The translations under genes and the position numbers were made by a program. This document shows positions 25,275-34,800 of a stretch of 64,000 nucleotides of DNA, one piece after another. This DNA is from Phaeocystidibacter luteus. Its GTDB lineage: Bacteria > Bacteroidota > Bacteroidia > Flavobacteriales > Schleiferiaceae. The stretch is taken from positions 778,671 to 842,670 of the forward strand of contig NZ_WBVO01000001.1 in assembly GCF_008933115.1 (NCBI RefSeq). Reading direction: 5' to 3'. The notes below the pieces were generated by a model. That model worked only from the letters and a program-made list of their open reading frames with translations. It ran no database searches and was not told where the DNA came from. Position 1 is the first letter of the stretch. The number at the start of each line of letters is the position of its first letter.

Positions 25275-27761
25275 TTATAGACGAGAACGGTATAACGAAG
25301 GATCTACACTTTCAATCATTTTGGAAATGTCCAATTCTTCGCTCGAGACATCTGAAAGGAAACTGGCTATTCGAGATGCGACAGATTGCGGATTTTCTAG
25401 ACAGTCATGGTACTCCACCAAGCAGATGGAAATGTTTCCCTGAGCCTCCATCTTCATCAATACTTCATTCTCTGTTTGCTCTAACGCGAGCGCTTTTGCA
25501 AAGGGAAAGTACTTCTGAATATCCTTTCTAGTCTTGCCCAGCATCAACTCTTGAGAAATGACAACTTCTGAAGTAGGCCTTTTCATCCAAATTATTCTGT
25601 ATTGACGATTACCGGGAAGTTGCTCGAGTTGAGGGGTAACTACCTTGACAGCCTTCCCGTTCGTTTCACTCAGCCAACGGTTATCGATGTGTAGATGTGC
25701 CGCCTTTTCAGCTTCCAAATAACCTTTGGGATTATGCGTGTCCGGCTGCCTAGCCTCGTCTGAATAAACCTCTAATCCCCCCGCCTCTAGCATCTGCATC
25801 ATCATGCTAGTCCCGGATCGCGGCATTCCTGAAACGATGACGGTGACAGGAACCCTCTGTAATCGAGCTTCCAAGTTGTTCGCTTCCCTATTCTTGTCTA
25901 GGGCTCTGAGTAAGCTGACCCATTCCACAATCGTAGGCAAGTCGTCGGGAACAAGTTGGTGATAGACTTGGTATCCAGCTTCCGAGGCTTTTAGCTCTCC
26001 CATTTGACGTGCTATTCTTGCGACCAACAGGTGCGCCTCCGGAGTAAAGTATCTCCTTCGAATTGCCTCTAATGCGAAGTCCAGTGAACGTTCTAGCTGA
26101 TTTCGGTCGTATTCGATTTGGGCGAGAAGCAGCGAAGATTCTGGCCAACGCGAATATGTGTCATGAATTGGCAACAACCACTCTACCGCTTCATCAATTC
26201 TCCCAGCTTGTATAAGTGCCTTGCCGACAGATTGAAGAACTCCTGGAGACAAATCCACACTGTGCACCAATTTCTCAAAGTGCTCCAAAGCGCTGGAATG
26301 AAATCCATTTTGTAGGGCATGAAGACCTTGAAAATAGTCCATAGCCGGAGAAGGGAATTTTCCTTTTATCTCCGCCAATTCTGAATCGATATCGCTCGAC
26401 TGTAACATCCAAATGATACCTAAGCGTTGGTAAGCAAATCTTGGGTCATTGGGAAAATCATGGCAAAGTGTTTCTGCCCGTTGCAGGGCGGTTTGAATAT
26501 GTCCAGCATCCAACAGCGAGGTGATTTCGTGATAGCGCGAGTCGGCCTTCACCATCCTCAAAGCCTCCGCTCTATCTTCTGGAAGCTTCACATATCCAAG
26601 TTGATCTAAATCCTCGAGGAGACTATCGTCTGATCCACTTGTATGAACCGCATTTCGATTCGATCTCAAAATACGCTCGATAATTCGGGTCTCCTTCCAC
26701 CAGTTAAGTGGCGTTCGGCCAGCCATACCTTCCGATGCAGGTAAACCAAAAAGATGAAGAATTGCTGGACAAATATCCAGAAGGCTATGGCCGTAAACCG
26801 TTTGTGATTTCCAGTTCGGGCCAGCGCCAATAAGCACACCATAGGGGTGATGTTCTTGAGCTGGACCTCCAGGTAGATCTGGAATCTTTCGCTGCCGTTC
26901 TTCTTCATGTGCAAAGCCGTGATCTGATACGAGCAGCACGTGGCAATTATCCCCTGCCAGCGAGAGCAATCGATCTAACATCATGTCGTGAAACCTATAC
27001 CCCGCCTCGACGATTGCATGATACTTTTGGTAATCGCCATCTGACACACCATCAGCCTTCGGTGGATGGTATTCCATGGCCAGATGCTTGAAGTGGTCGA
27101 TAGCATCATAATACACCGCAGTAACATCCCACTCTTCCCTTTCCATGGCCTCTGTGGCTGCCGCGTGGGTGGATGCGGTTTGAGCGACAATCTTTGCCAC
27201 TCCGGATAAGATTGGGTCCGAACCGTCAATCTCCTTTGCATCAGGAAAAAAGGGCGCCAATATGCGTGCTGTCATTTCCTGAACATGTACTCTAAGTTCG
27301 GCGTAGTTTTCCGTCTGGCTTTTTGGAAATACTGCTTCTGAATCGAGAGGTGAAAGGGTGTCATCTGGAGAATGGTTGAAAAAGTTTGAAACCATCACGG
27401 CCCCAGTATCCTCTGCGGGGTGCGATGGCCACCAACCAATCACATTCGATTTGATGTCATTCTCCTTTAAGATTTCCCAAAATGCCAACTTCGTTCTTGA
27501 AGAACCTCTTACTGCGCGTACACCGCCTACTCCATCCGGTTCAACGAAGTTCAAAATTCCGTGGTCATGCGGACGATATCCAGTAGCTATGGACGTCCAG
27601 AGCAAAGGCGAAAGCATAGGTTGAATGGAGGCAAGCTTTCCTCGAAAACCGCGGGAAATTAACGCGGCTGTCGATGGCATTTTGCCATTTGCCAAAAGTG
27701 GATTTAAAACCGACCAATCTGCGGCATCCCAGCCAATGACGAGGAGTTTAGGCTTTTTCAT
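25275..27761 (-). CDS. Phosphodiesterase - TPR - sulfotransferase fusion protein
   Basis: From ATG 27761 it has 828 residues and three parts. Residues 1-385 are an alkaline-phosphatase-superfamily phosphodiesterase: D12 (GWDAADW), nucleophile T56 (SPLLWTSIATGY), later metal ligands in YYDAIDHFKH, LVSDHGF and YGHSLLD. Residues about 415-635 are TPR-like helices. Residues 641-828 are a P-loop sulfotransferase-like domain: SGMPRSGTSMMMQ (644-656) as PAPS 5'-phosphosulfate loop and IIWMKRPTSEVV as 3'-phosphate motif. The frame extends to 27824, but the start at 27761 overlaps the end of a 45-codon upstream ORF by 14 nt. No signal peptide, so cytosolic. The natural substrate is unknown; a sulfated or phosphorylated surface glycan is possible. 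Confidence 0.85.
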   Translation of the reverse strand: MKKPKLLVIGWDAADWSVLNPLLANGKMPSTAALISRGFRGKLASIQPMLSPLLWTSIATGYRPHDHGILNFVEPDGVGGVRAVRGSSRTKLAFWEILKENDIKSNVIGWWPSHPAEDTGAVMVSNFFNHSPDDTLSPLDSEAVFPKSQTENYAELRVHVQEMTARILAPFFPDAKEIDGSDPILSGVAKIVAQTASTHAAATEAMEREEWDVTAVYYDAIDHFKHLAMEYHPPKADGVSDGDYQKYHAIVEAGYRFHDMMLDRLLSLAGDNCHVLLVSDHGFAHEEERQRKIPDLPGGPAQEHHPYGVLIGAGPNWKSQTVYGHSLLDICPAILHLFGLPASEGMAGRTPLNWWKETRIIERILRSNRNAVHTSGSDDSLLEDLDQLGYVKLPEDRAEALRMVKADSRYHEITSLLDAGHIQTALQRAETLCHDFPNDPRFAYQRLGIIWMLQSSDIDSELAEIKGKFPSPAMDYFQGLHALQNGFHSSALEHFEKLVHSVDLSPGVLQSVGKALIQAGRIDEAVEWLLPIHDTYSRWPESSLLLAQIEYDRNQLERSLDFALEAIRRRYFTPEAHLLVARIARQMGELKASEAGYQVYHQLVPDDLPTIVEWVSLLRALDKNREANNLEARLQRVPVTVIVSGMPRSGTSMMMQMLEAGGLEVYSDEARQPDTHNPKGYLEAEKAAHLHIDNRWLSETNGKAVKVVTPQLEQLPGNRQYRIIWMKRPTSEVVISQELMLGKTRKDIQKYFPFAKALALEQTENEVLMKMEAQGNISICLVEYHDCLENPQSVASRIASFLSDVSSEELDISKMIESVDPSLYRSRL

Positions 27762-27885
27762 CCTTCTGATTATCAGATTGATTTTGCTTGGCCTTTCGCC
27801 ACGCTCGAACGCCAACAGCTCCAAGCGCTAATATGGCCAATGAACCTTCGGCGGGTACTTCGTAATGGAGACTCTCCTCTTTCAT
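27748..27885 (-). CDS. 45-residue single-helix membrane protein with a PEP-CTERM-like signature
   Basis: A short frame from ATG 27885 to TAA 27748 encodes MKEESLHYEVPAEGSLAILA..., followed by LGAVGVRAWRKAK and a polar tail ending NQKDEKA. It has a short acidic N-terminus, a VPAEGS motif, one hydrophobic segment and an Arg/Lys cluster. This recalls the VPEP-helix-RR layout of PEP-CTERM signals, yet here it is the whole protein. A perfect TATCTTTG promoter box sits 6 nt before its ATG, and its stop overlaps the start of the fusion gene by 14 nt, which argues that both are translated from one mRNA. Exosortase is not present in the window, so PEP-CTERM processing is not implied. I infer a membrane anchor or partner for the fusion protein. 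Confidence 0.65.
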   Translation of the reverse strand: MKEESLHYEVPAEGSLAILALGAVGVRAWRKAKQNQSDNQKDEKA

Positions 27886-27891
27886 ATCACA

Positions 27892-27899
27892 CAAAGATA
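27892..27899 (-). promoter_or_regulatory. -7 promoter box for the small ORF and fusion gene
   Basis: The minus strand reads TATCTTTG, an exact match, ending 6 nt before the ATG at 27885; transcripts would be almost leaderless. Confidence 0.6.
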
Positions 27900-28014
27900 G
27901 ACACTGACTCATGGTCTTCCAGCTTTATTTCTATTTGGTTAAGCGCATGATAATTCTTCATGAAATCAATGATTAAAATCCTACTAACATCATCGGGTTA
28001 AATCCAGAAGTTGT

Positions 28015-28022
28015 TACTTTTG
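28015..28022 (+). promoter_or_regulatory. -7 promoter box of the SRPBCC gene
   Basis: TACTTTTG, exact match to TAnnTTTG, 26 nt before the ATG at 28049. Confidence 0.5.
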
Positions 28023-28048
28023 AGATACCAACTAAAAACCCCCTCTCC

Positions 28049-28432
28049 ATGCACTTCACACTGAAAGCCAAATTTCAGGCATCTCCCTCATCCTTATACA
28101 ATGCTTGGTTATCGAGTTCCGAACACACTAAAATGACTGGCGGAGAGGCAGTTATAGGACAGAAGGTTGGTGACAAATTCACAGCTTGGGACGGTTATAT
28201 TACGGGCACGAATCTAGAGCTTAAGCCTTTCAACAAGATTGTTCAATCGTGGAGAACATCCGACTTCGATCAGAGCGACGAAGATTCATTATTGGAGCTC
28301 GAATTTGAGGAGCAAGCCGGTGGAACAACACTTATACTCAAGCATTCAAATCTCTCAAAAGAAGGCGAGCGTTACATTCAAGGTTGGGAAGAAAATTACT
28401 TTGAGCCCATGGCGTTGTACTTTGGCAGGTAA
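28049..28432 (+). CDS. SRPBCC / AHSA1-like domain protein
   Basis: A 127-residue single-domain START-like protein of the activator-of-Hsp90-ATPase-1 type. Recognisable features are F-x-A-S-P-S-S-L-Y-N-A-W-L at 8-20, G-x-x-F-x-A-W-D-G-Y-I-T-G (about 42-53) and the KIVQSWRTSDF motif (about 63-73), with the C-terminal long helix GWEENYFEPMALYF. SRPBCC proteins bind hydrophobic ligands; no ligand can be assigned. The next gene starts 9 nt later on the same strand. Confidence 0.85.
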   Translation: MHFTLKAKFQASPSSLYNAWLSSSEHTKMTGGEAVIGQKVGDKFTAWDGYITGTNLELKPFNKIVQSWRTSDFDQSDEDSLLELEFEEQAGGTTLILKHSNLSKEGERYIQGWEENYFEPMALYFGR

Positions 28433-28441
28433 TCTTTCTTC

Positions 28442-28969
28442 ATGAAATTCAGCTTTAAGAAATTTCGAAAAAGACTTCTTTGGACCATCCTCACTGTTCT
28501 AGTGATGGGATATCTCCTTCCCGAAAAAGTGACGATGCCCGTGCAAGGCGCCACTAGAGCAGATTACAACTCGGAATCGTTTTGGTATTACCCGTGGGGA
28601 AGGAGCGGAACGCATAAAGGGGTAGATATATTCGCCAGTACTGGAACACCTATTCACTCTTCCACATCCGGAGTTGTGGTGTATCAAGGCGAGGTGTCAA
28701 GAGGCGGAAAAGCTGTCCTTATTCTCGGTCCAAAGTGGCGATTGCATTACTACGCTCACCTCGACCAAATCACATGCGAACGATTTGACCTCGTAAGCGA
28801 TGAAACTCCAATAGGAACCGTAGGCACGTCGGGCAATGCTGCGGGCGAAGCACCTCATCTGCACTACTCCATCTTTACGCCTATTCCATATCCATGGAGA
28901 ATCGATGCCGCCCCTCAAGGCTGGAAGAAGATGTTCTACCTCGATCCAATTAAAAAACTTGAGGAGTAA
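28442..28969 (+). CDS. M23-family (LytM-type) zinc metallopeptidase, membrane anchored
   Basis: A 175-residue protein with an N-terminal membrane anchor (about 11-26). The peptidase M23 metal site is complete: H58 and D62 in HKGVD, H139 and H141 in PHLHYS; H106 in YYAHLD is the catalytic-site histidine. The length is that of a bare M23 domain without LysM or coiled coil. M23 enzymes cleave peptidoglycan peptide bridges or act as regulators of amidases. It lies between an SRPBCC gene and a two-component operon with a 43-nt gap downstream; whether it shares transcript with either is not visible. Confidence 0.88.
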   Translation: MKFSFKKFRKRLLWTILTVLVMGYLLPEKVTMPVQGATRADYNSESFWYYPWGRSGTHKGVDIFASTGTPIHSSTSGVVVYQGEVSRGGKAVLILGPKWRLHYYAHLDQITCERFDLVSDETPIGTVGTSGNAAGEAPHLHYSIFTPIPYPWRIDAAPQGWKKMFYLDPIKKLEE

Positions 28970-29012
28970 AATTTTCACGATTCGTTCAAAAAAGTTGAAT
29001 TGAATTGGTTTC

Positions 29013-30896
29013 ATGAGTTATCTTTCTAGTGTGAGAAAACCTACCCTACTGACAATTCTCTCCTTATTGTTATCCTTCGCTAGCTTCGGTCAACCTGAGA
29101 TTGAAGAGCGTAGGCTGTTGGTGCATAAGAATGCCCGGGACTTTACTTCTTGCGATAGCAGTGATGCCTGGCTTGACTTATATTCTTGTGCACTTGCGAA
29201 CTACTTGGTAGGTGACTATTCTGAGTCATTCCGATACGTAAAGCTGACTTTCGATAAGAATCCTCCGGAGGACGAAATCGGCTACTTACTCTTGTTGAAT
29301 GCGCGTGTACTTCGTGCAAGAGCTGAGGATGCAAGAGCCGTACTATCTCTTGATTCCGCCTTAAGTGTCTTTTCCAAAATCGAGAATGAGTCTGGAGTAT
29401 ACATGACACTCATTGATTTGGCCGAGCACTATAGAGGAAATGAATCTTGGATGGAAGCTACTGAGTACATCAAGCAGCTTCAGGTTTATCAGGTCAACCA
29501 TCAGGTTCCAGACGAATATGTTTCAAGATTCTATCATAGAAAGGCTGCGATTTGGACCGAACTATGGGATGATGATTCGACCGAAACAGTGAAGGCGGAT
29601 TTGATGAAGAGCTTCGAATACGCCGAAAGAGCGAACACACCGTGGCAGAAAGCTTGGGCACTTTTAGATTACGGCTACATCCTACACCTCGCTCTCGAAG
29701 ATGGGTCGATGGATTACTTCCAACAATCTGCATCACTGCTAGATTCTTTAGGCTATACGAGAGATTACATCAACGCGGAAATTAACATTGCCAGGGCGCT
29801 GATTATTCAGAAAGATTTTGATGCGTGCTCTGAGCGACTCAACCATGTAATTGAGACAGCAAAGGAACGAGGTTGGAATATAATTCTTGCGGACGCCTAT
29901 TCCAGTCTGGCCCAGATGTACGAGCTACAGGGCAAATACAAGGAGGCGTATGCTGCCTACAGAGAATACCACGAATATCGCTTGGCCTTCGTTCGACAGA
30001 TTTTTGACGATAAGCATGCGGAGACCATGGCTCGACTAGGGACTCAATCTGCCAGGAACGAACTAATGGCCACGGCCAATGCCAAAACAGCGGTTGAGAA
30101 GAACTACGAGGCAGAAAAGTCTAAGAACAAGCTTTATGTAGTGCTCTTCATTGTGAGTATAATTGGTTTGTCCTTCATCACATGGTTCTATTGGCGCACA
30201 AAAAGTCTGAACCGAACATTGGCCCAACAGAAAGATCTCACCGCAGAAGCCAACAAAAATCTGGAACATGCGCTTGACCAGAAAGACATCATCTATAGAG
30301 AGCTTCATCACCGAGTAAAGAACAATCTGGCCAACCTCAGCGGACTGATCTATTTACAGGAGCGCTCGCTATCGTCTGCCGAAGCAAAAAGGGCGTTGCA
30401 CGACACACGCAACCGAATTCAAGCCATGTCGGCCATCCACAAGGGCCTCTATCAAACGGATGACATCATTCAAATTGATTTACAGTCGTACTTAGAAGAG
30501 CTTACCCCAAGCTTGATGACCATGTACACGGAACATACTGATAATGTGACGTGGACCATTCAGTGCGAAGGAATCATTGTTGAAATAGATAAGGCCGTTC
30601 CGCTGGCCATGATCATAAACGAAATGCTGACCAATTCACTTAAATATGCCTTCGACGAGGATAGAGAGGGTATTATTGAAGTAAAAGGAAAGGTGATAAA
30701 TGAAAATACTTGGGAAATAACCGTCAGTGACGACGGCCCTGGTCTGCCGGAAGAGGTAGACCTAAAGAACAATACCACGTTGGGTATGAAACTAATTCAT
30801 GTGTTGAGTGAAGACCTGGGCATTCAACTTGAATACAATAACAATGAATCTCTTTCCACATTTACTCTGAAATATAGTACTGAGAACAATGGCTGA
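29013..30896 (+). CDS. TPR-domain sensor histidine kinase (HisKA_2 type)
   Basis: A 627-residue kinase. Residues 1-26 look like a signal peptide or N-terminal helix (SFASFGQ), about 60-345 are TPR-like helical repeats likely in the periplasm, a membrane helix spans about 374-394, a short coiled coil follows, and the catalytic part starts at 425. The phosphoacceptor is H432/H433 in ELHHRVKNNLANLSGL, the HisKA_2 pattern. The ATPase domain has the N box NEMLTNSLKYAF (536-547) and G box DDGPGLP (573-579). The stop overlaps the response-regulator start by 8 nt. The pair is the Bacteroidota TPR-kinase / LytTR-regulator arrangement; the signal sensed is unknown. Confidence 0.9.
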   Translation: MSYLSSVRKPTLLTILSLLLSFASFGQPEIEERRLLVHKNARDFTSCDSSDAWLDLYSCALANYLVGDYSESFRYVKLTFDKNPPEDEIGYLLLLNARVLRARAEDARAVLSLDSALSVFSKIENESGVYMTLIDLAEHYRGNESWMEATEYIKQLQVYQVNHQVPDEYVSRFYHRKAAIWTELWDDDSTETVKADLMKSFEYAERANTPWQKAWALLDYGYILHLALEDGSMDYFQQSASLLDSLGYTRDYINAEINIARALIIQKDFDACSERLNHVIETAKERGWNIILADAYSSLAQMYELQGKYKEAYAAYREYHEYRLAFVRQIFDDKHAETMARLGTQSARNELMATANAKTAVEKNYEAEKSKNKLYVVLFIVSIIGLSFITWFYWRTKSLNRTLAQQKDLTAEANKNLEHALDQKDIIYRELHHRVKNNLANLSGLIYLQERSLSSAEAKRALHDTRNRIQAMSAIHKGLYQTDDIIQIDLQSYLEELTPSLMTMYTEHTDNVTWTIQCEGIIVEIDKAVPLAMIINEMLTNSLKYAFDEDREGIIEVKGKVINENTWEITVSDDGPGLPEEVDLKNNTTLGMKLIHVLSEDLGIQLEYNNNESLSTFTLKYSTENNG

Positions 30897-31584
30897 AAAC
30901 CTGCGCATCCTCGTTGTAGAAGACGAGAGAATTTTGGCTGAAACGATTATTGGTATGGTGGAAGACCTGGGTCACCATGTGGTCGCCTCTGCGAGTAGCA
31001 TTGCGAAAGCAGAAGAATGCATCTATAGAGGTGGGTTCGACTTGGCCATACTAGATATCAACCTCAAACATGGGGATGAAGGAATCAAACTGGGGAAGAT
31101 TCTCTACGAGAAACAAATCCCCTTCTTCTTCCTGACCTCCTATTCCGACAAACGAACCCTGAGCTTGGCTAAGGCTGTCCGTCCCGGATCATACGTCGTA
31201 AAGCCTTTCACTGAAAAGGACTTATACGTGGCCATCGAAATGACCGCGGAAAATATCGATGACGAACAGTCCTCTGTTGTCGTTCGAAAAGGAAACACGC
31301 ACGTCCGTATTAACACTGACGACATAGAGTTTTTAAAGGCAGAGAATATCTACACTGAGATTCATACCCGCGAGAAAGTATGGCTTAAGCGTAGCTCCCT
31401 GAAAGACCTCATTGATGAAATGGAGGAAATGAGGTTCGTACAAACCCATCGCTCCTTTGCGGTGAACATTGAGAAGGTAACGGGCTGGTCCTCACATACT
31501 ATACATATTAACGAAAAGGAAATTCCTGTATCGCGCAGATTGTGGGACGACATCAAAATAACGCTGGAATCGAAGTTTAGTTAG
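30889..31584 (+). CDS. LytTR-family response regulator
   Basis: A 231-residue regulator. The receiver domain (1-120) has the acidic pair E11/D12 (VVEDER), the phosphoacceptor D56 in AILDINLK, and Lys at about 104 in YVVKPFTEKDL. The LytTR DNA-binding domain fills about 135-231, with FLKAENIYTEIHTREKVWLK, RFVQTHRSFAVNIEKV and IPVSRRLWDDI in the expected order. It overlaps the kinase gene by 8 nt. LytTR proteins bind direct repeats of about 9 bp spaced two helical turns; two such AlgR-like repeats stand 27-60 nt downstream of the stop, so autoregulation or control of the downstream adhesin is plausible. Confidence 0.93.
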   Translation: MAENLRILVVEDERILAETIIGMVEDLGHHVVASASSIAKAEECIYRGGFDLAILDINLKHGDEGIKLGKILYEKQIPFFFLTSYSDKRTLSLAKAVRPGSYVVKPFTEKDLYVAIEMTAENIDDEQSSVVVRKGNTHVRINTDDIEFLKAENIYTEIHTREKVWLKRSSLKDLIDEMEEMRFVQTHRSFAVNIEKVTGWSSHTIHINEKEIPVSRRLWDDIKITLESKFS

Positions 31585-31590
31585 GAATTT

Positions 31591-31644
31591 AACGTTGTAA
31601 GTTAATTCCTACCGTTCGCAACATTTTTCAGACCGTTCGCAACA
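31591..31644. promoter_or_regulatory. Candidate LytTR operator: direct repeats on a 20-21-bp period
   Basis: ACCGTTCGCAACA occurs at 31611-31623 and again at 31632-31644, exactly 21 bp apart. A weaker AACGTTGTAAG starts at 31591, 20 bp earlier. ACCGTTCGC is close to the LytTR consensus and to the AlgR core CCGTTCGTC. A TAGTTTTA box at 31673-31680, 29 nt behind the last repeat, could be the promoter served. Confidence 0.6.
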
Positions 31645-31686
31645 CATTTTCCAAATCACATTATCGAGAAGGTAGTTTTACTATAC

Positions 31687-31776
31687 CAAAAGTCACGAGT
31701 CAATTCGGATTGAGGTCAAACTAACCTAACCTATCCCATTCCGCCAGGCGCTTTTGCGTCTGGTGGTTTTTTGACA
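31687..31776 (+). ncRNA. Possible small RNA or terminated leader ending in an intrinsic terminator
   Basis: A transcript starting behind the TAGTTTTA box would run about 90 nt through AACTAACCTAACCTATCCC and end at the hairpin 31741-31776. No ORF fits. It could be a LytTR-controlled small RNA, an attenuated leader of the giant adhesin gene, or only the 3' end of the regulator mRNA. Confidence 0.25.
31741..31776 (+). terminator. Intrinsic terminator between the two-component operon and the giant adhesin
   Basis: CCGCCAGGCGC, loop TTTT, GCGTCTGGTGG (with G-U pairs), then six T. It lies 54 nt before the adhesin start, and I see no -7 box between the two. Confidence 0.8.
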
Positions 31777-31829
31777 ATTGACTGGAGGTATGAGACTTAT
31801 TTCTTTTTAGAAACCTAACCTTCTTGTTT

Positions 31830-34800
31830 ATGTGTCATTTCTATCCTTCTCTGAAGAGGATATTGACAATGGTCACTGTGACCCTATTGTCGGTTTTCTC
31901 GCTCGACGGATACGCCCAACGCACGGGAGGAACCCCAGATGCTGGGGCTTTCGCGTTTGGAGTACCCGCACCGATAGCACAATGTATTGCAGTAACCGTC
32001 CCGGCGGACGCGAACTGTCAAGCATTCGTATCGCCACAAGCCATCAATGATAATTCGTATGCCAGTGGCACTACAGTTTCGTTGAGCATGTCGCCTTCGG
32101 GACCGTTCCCTATCGGAACACACACCGTAACATTGACCGTTGCGCGTGATGATCGTCCTGACATGACGGCATCCTGTACTACTACCATTACGGTGACCGA
32201 CCAAACGGGTCCGGCTATCACACCTGTAAATCCGACCATTGCACTTGATGCGAATGGTCAGGCTAGTATTACAGCTTCGGATGTTACATCGAGTATCATT
32301 GACAATTGCGATCCGAATCCGACAACAACCCTCTCGAAAACGACTTTCGATTGCACGGATCTCGCGAACAACATTGGAAATGCACAGCCAGGTTCAATTT
32401 CTGGTACGCTAACCGCAGATAACCTCTTTGAATGGTACATCTCTACAGATGACAACGTTCAAGGAACGCTGGTTGGCACTGGAAGCAACTGGACTGTAGT
32501 GTACAACTACATGGAAAACCTTCCTGCTGGTCAGACCTATTACATACACGTAAAGGCAACCGACGTTGGTGGTCCGGAGTTCTTCTGTGGTAAATTCAAC
32601 CTTACAGGAGGATTTGTATTTGCGAACGGCACACAATCTTTGAATACCAATGCAGCCGAGTGGAAAGTTAGTACCACCGGATGGAACAACTACACGACTC
32701 CATACTTTGTGGGGAACGTTGGTTTCCAACCATGGGGCTTCACCATCAGCTCACTTTCGCCTGCACAACTCATTTGGGAAGGAAACTGGAATACTGTAGG
32801 TGGCGAAACTCGCTACTTCTCTGCGCCAATTTATCCAGTTATTCCTGGCACAAACGTAACTATCACTTCTACAGATAATGTTGGGAACCAAACGGTATTC
32901 ACAGCAAACGTTATTCTAGAAGACAACATTGACCCAATTGCCGTTGCCAACAGCCTAACTCTTAGCCTAGACAACACCGGTAACGCAACAATCACAGCGG
33001 CAGACATCGATGGTGGAAGCACAGACAACTGTGGAATTCACAGCATGTCAATCGACAGAACTTCGTTCTCATGTGCTGATGCTGGTCAATCTTTCCCAGT
33101 AACGCTTACCGTTTCCGATATCAGTGGTAATACGTCTACTGCATCTGCAACAGTTACGGTTTCTTCACTCCCTACTATTGTAGCTGTGCCAGACATCTTC
33201 AACAATGTCAATTCTGGCCAGCCATTTACTTTCAACGCGTCTAGCCTCTTGGCAAACGACTCTGATCCTCTTGGACAAAACCTTCAAGTAGATGCGGTCA
33301 TCAATCCAAGCGCGGGTACAATCGTAGATAACTTCGACGGAACGTACACCTTTAACGCTCCAAGCGGAGGTGCCCAAACCGTTACTGCGGATTACATTGT
33401 AAAGCGTGATGACGGTACTATCCTATTCACTGACAACGGACACTTCTATGAGTTTGTGAGCGCTCCTGGTATCACGTGGAGTTCAGCGAAATCACAAGCT
33501 GAAGGAAGATACTATAATGGTATGCAAGGATACCTAGTAACGGTTACCTCTGCCTCTGAGGATGCCTTCGTTCAGCAAAAGCTTCAAGGCGAAGGCTGGA
33601 TTGGTGCTTCCGACGAAGAAACAGAACTTACCTGGAAATGGGTTACTGGTCCTGAAGCTGGAACGGTTTTCTGGAATCAGGCTACTCAAACCCCAGTTAA
33701 TGGTCAGTACGCGAACTGGTCACAAGGTGAGCCGAACGACTTTAAGTACGGAAACCCATTCCACCCTGGTGAAGATTGGGGCCACTACTACTCAAATGGA
33801 GTTTGGAATGACTTCCCGAATTCGGCAGGTTCAATTGCAGGGTACATCGTTGAATACGGTGGCATGCCTGGCGATTGCACACCAAATTCAACCGCACAAG
33901 CTGGTATCACATTCAATGTAATTGATGCTACTCCTCCAACTGTTGTTACGCAGAACATCACAGTAAATCTTGATGCAAATGGACAAGTTTCTATTCTTCC
34001 TTCTGACGTAGACAACGGTTCTTCTGATCCAAGCGGAATTGCTAGTCTTTCACTAGATGTTTCTAGCTTTGATTGCAGCAACCTTGGCACTAACACAGTT
34101 ACACTTACTGTAACTGATAACAATGGTCAATCGGCAACAGGGACGGCAATCGTTTCAGTAACTGATCTTATTGCTCCAACTGCAGCAGTAAACAACTTTA
34201 CGGTTCAGCTCGATGTAACGGGTACTGCTACAATTAGCGTGAGCGACATTGACGCTGGTTCATCAGATAACTGCGCGATTGTTTCTAGCTCATTGAGCCG
34301 TACTACATTTAATTGTAATGACGGAGGTAACGTTGTTCCGGTAACCCTTACAGTGCTAGACGCTTCTGGAAACATAGGTTCAGCCATTGCCAACGTGACC
34401 GTACAGGATGTACAACCTGTTACTGCGAATGCCGATGTATTCAATGTTAACACAGGTCAATCACTTGTTATTTCAGAAGCCGACTTGATCGCGAATGATG
34501 TAGACCCATACGGTCAAGTGCTTCAAGTTGATGCCGTTTCGAATCCGAGCTCAGGCACCATCGTGGATAACTTGAACGGAACTTGGACCTTCACACCGAA
34601 TGGTACAAGTAATCAAACTGTGACTGCATCTTATACTGTAAAGCGCGATGACGGCACCATCGTTTTCGCAGACAACGGCCACTTCTACGAGTTCGTTTCT
34701 GCTCCAGGAATTACTTGGACAAATGCGAAGATTGCAGCAGAGCAACTCACTTACAACGGCATGCAAGGCTACCTTGTAACGGTAACCTCCGCAAACGAAA

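Noticed and set aside
27748..27885. Calling the 45-residue protein a PEP-CTERM substrate
   Set aside because: It is too short to carry a cargo domain, the motif is VPAEGS rather than PEP, and no exosortase is visible.
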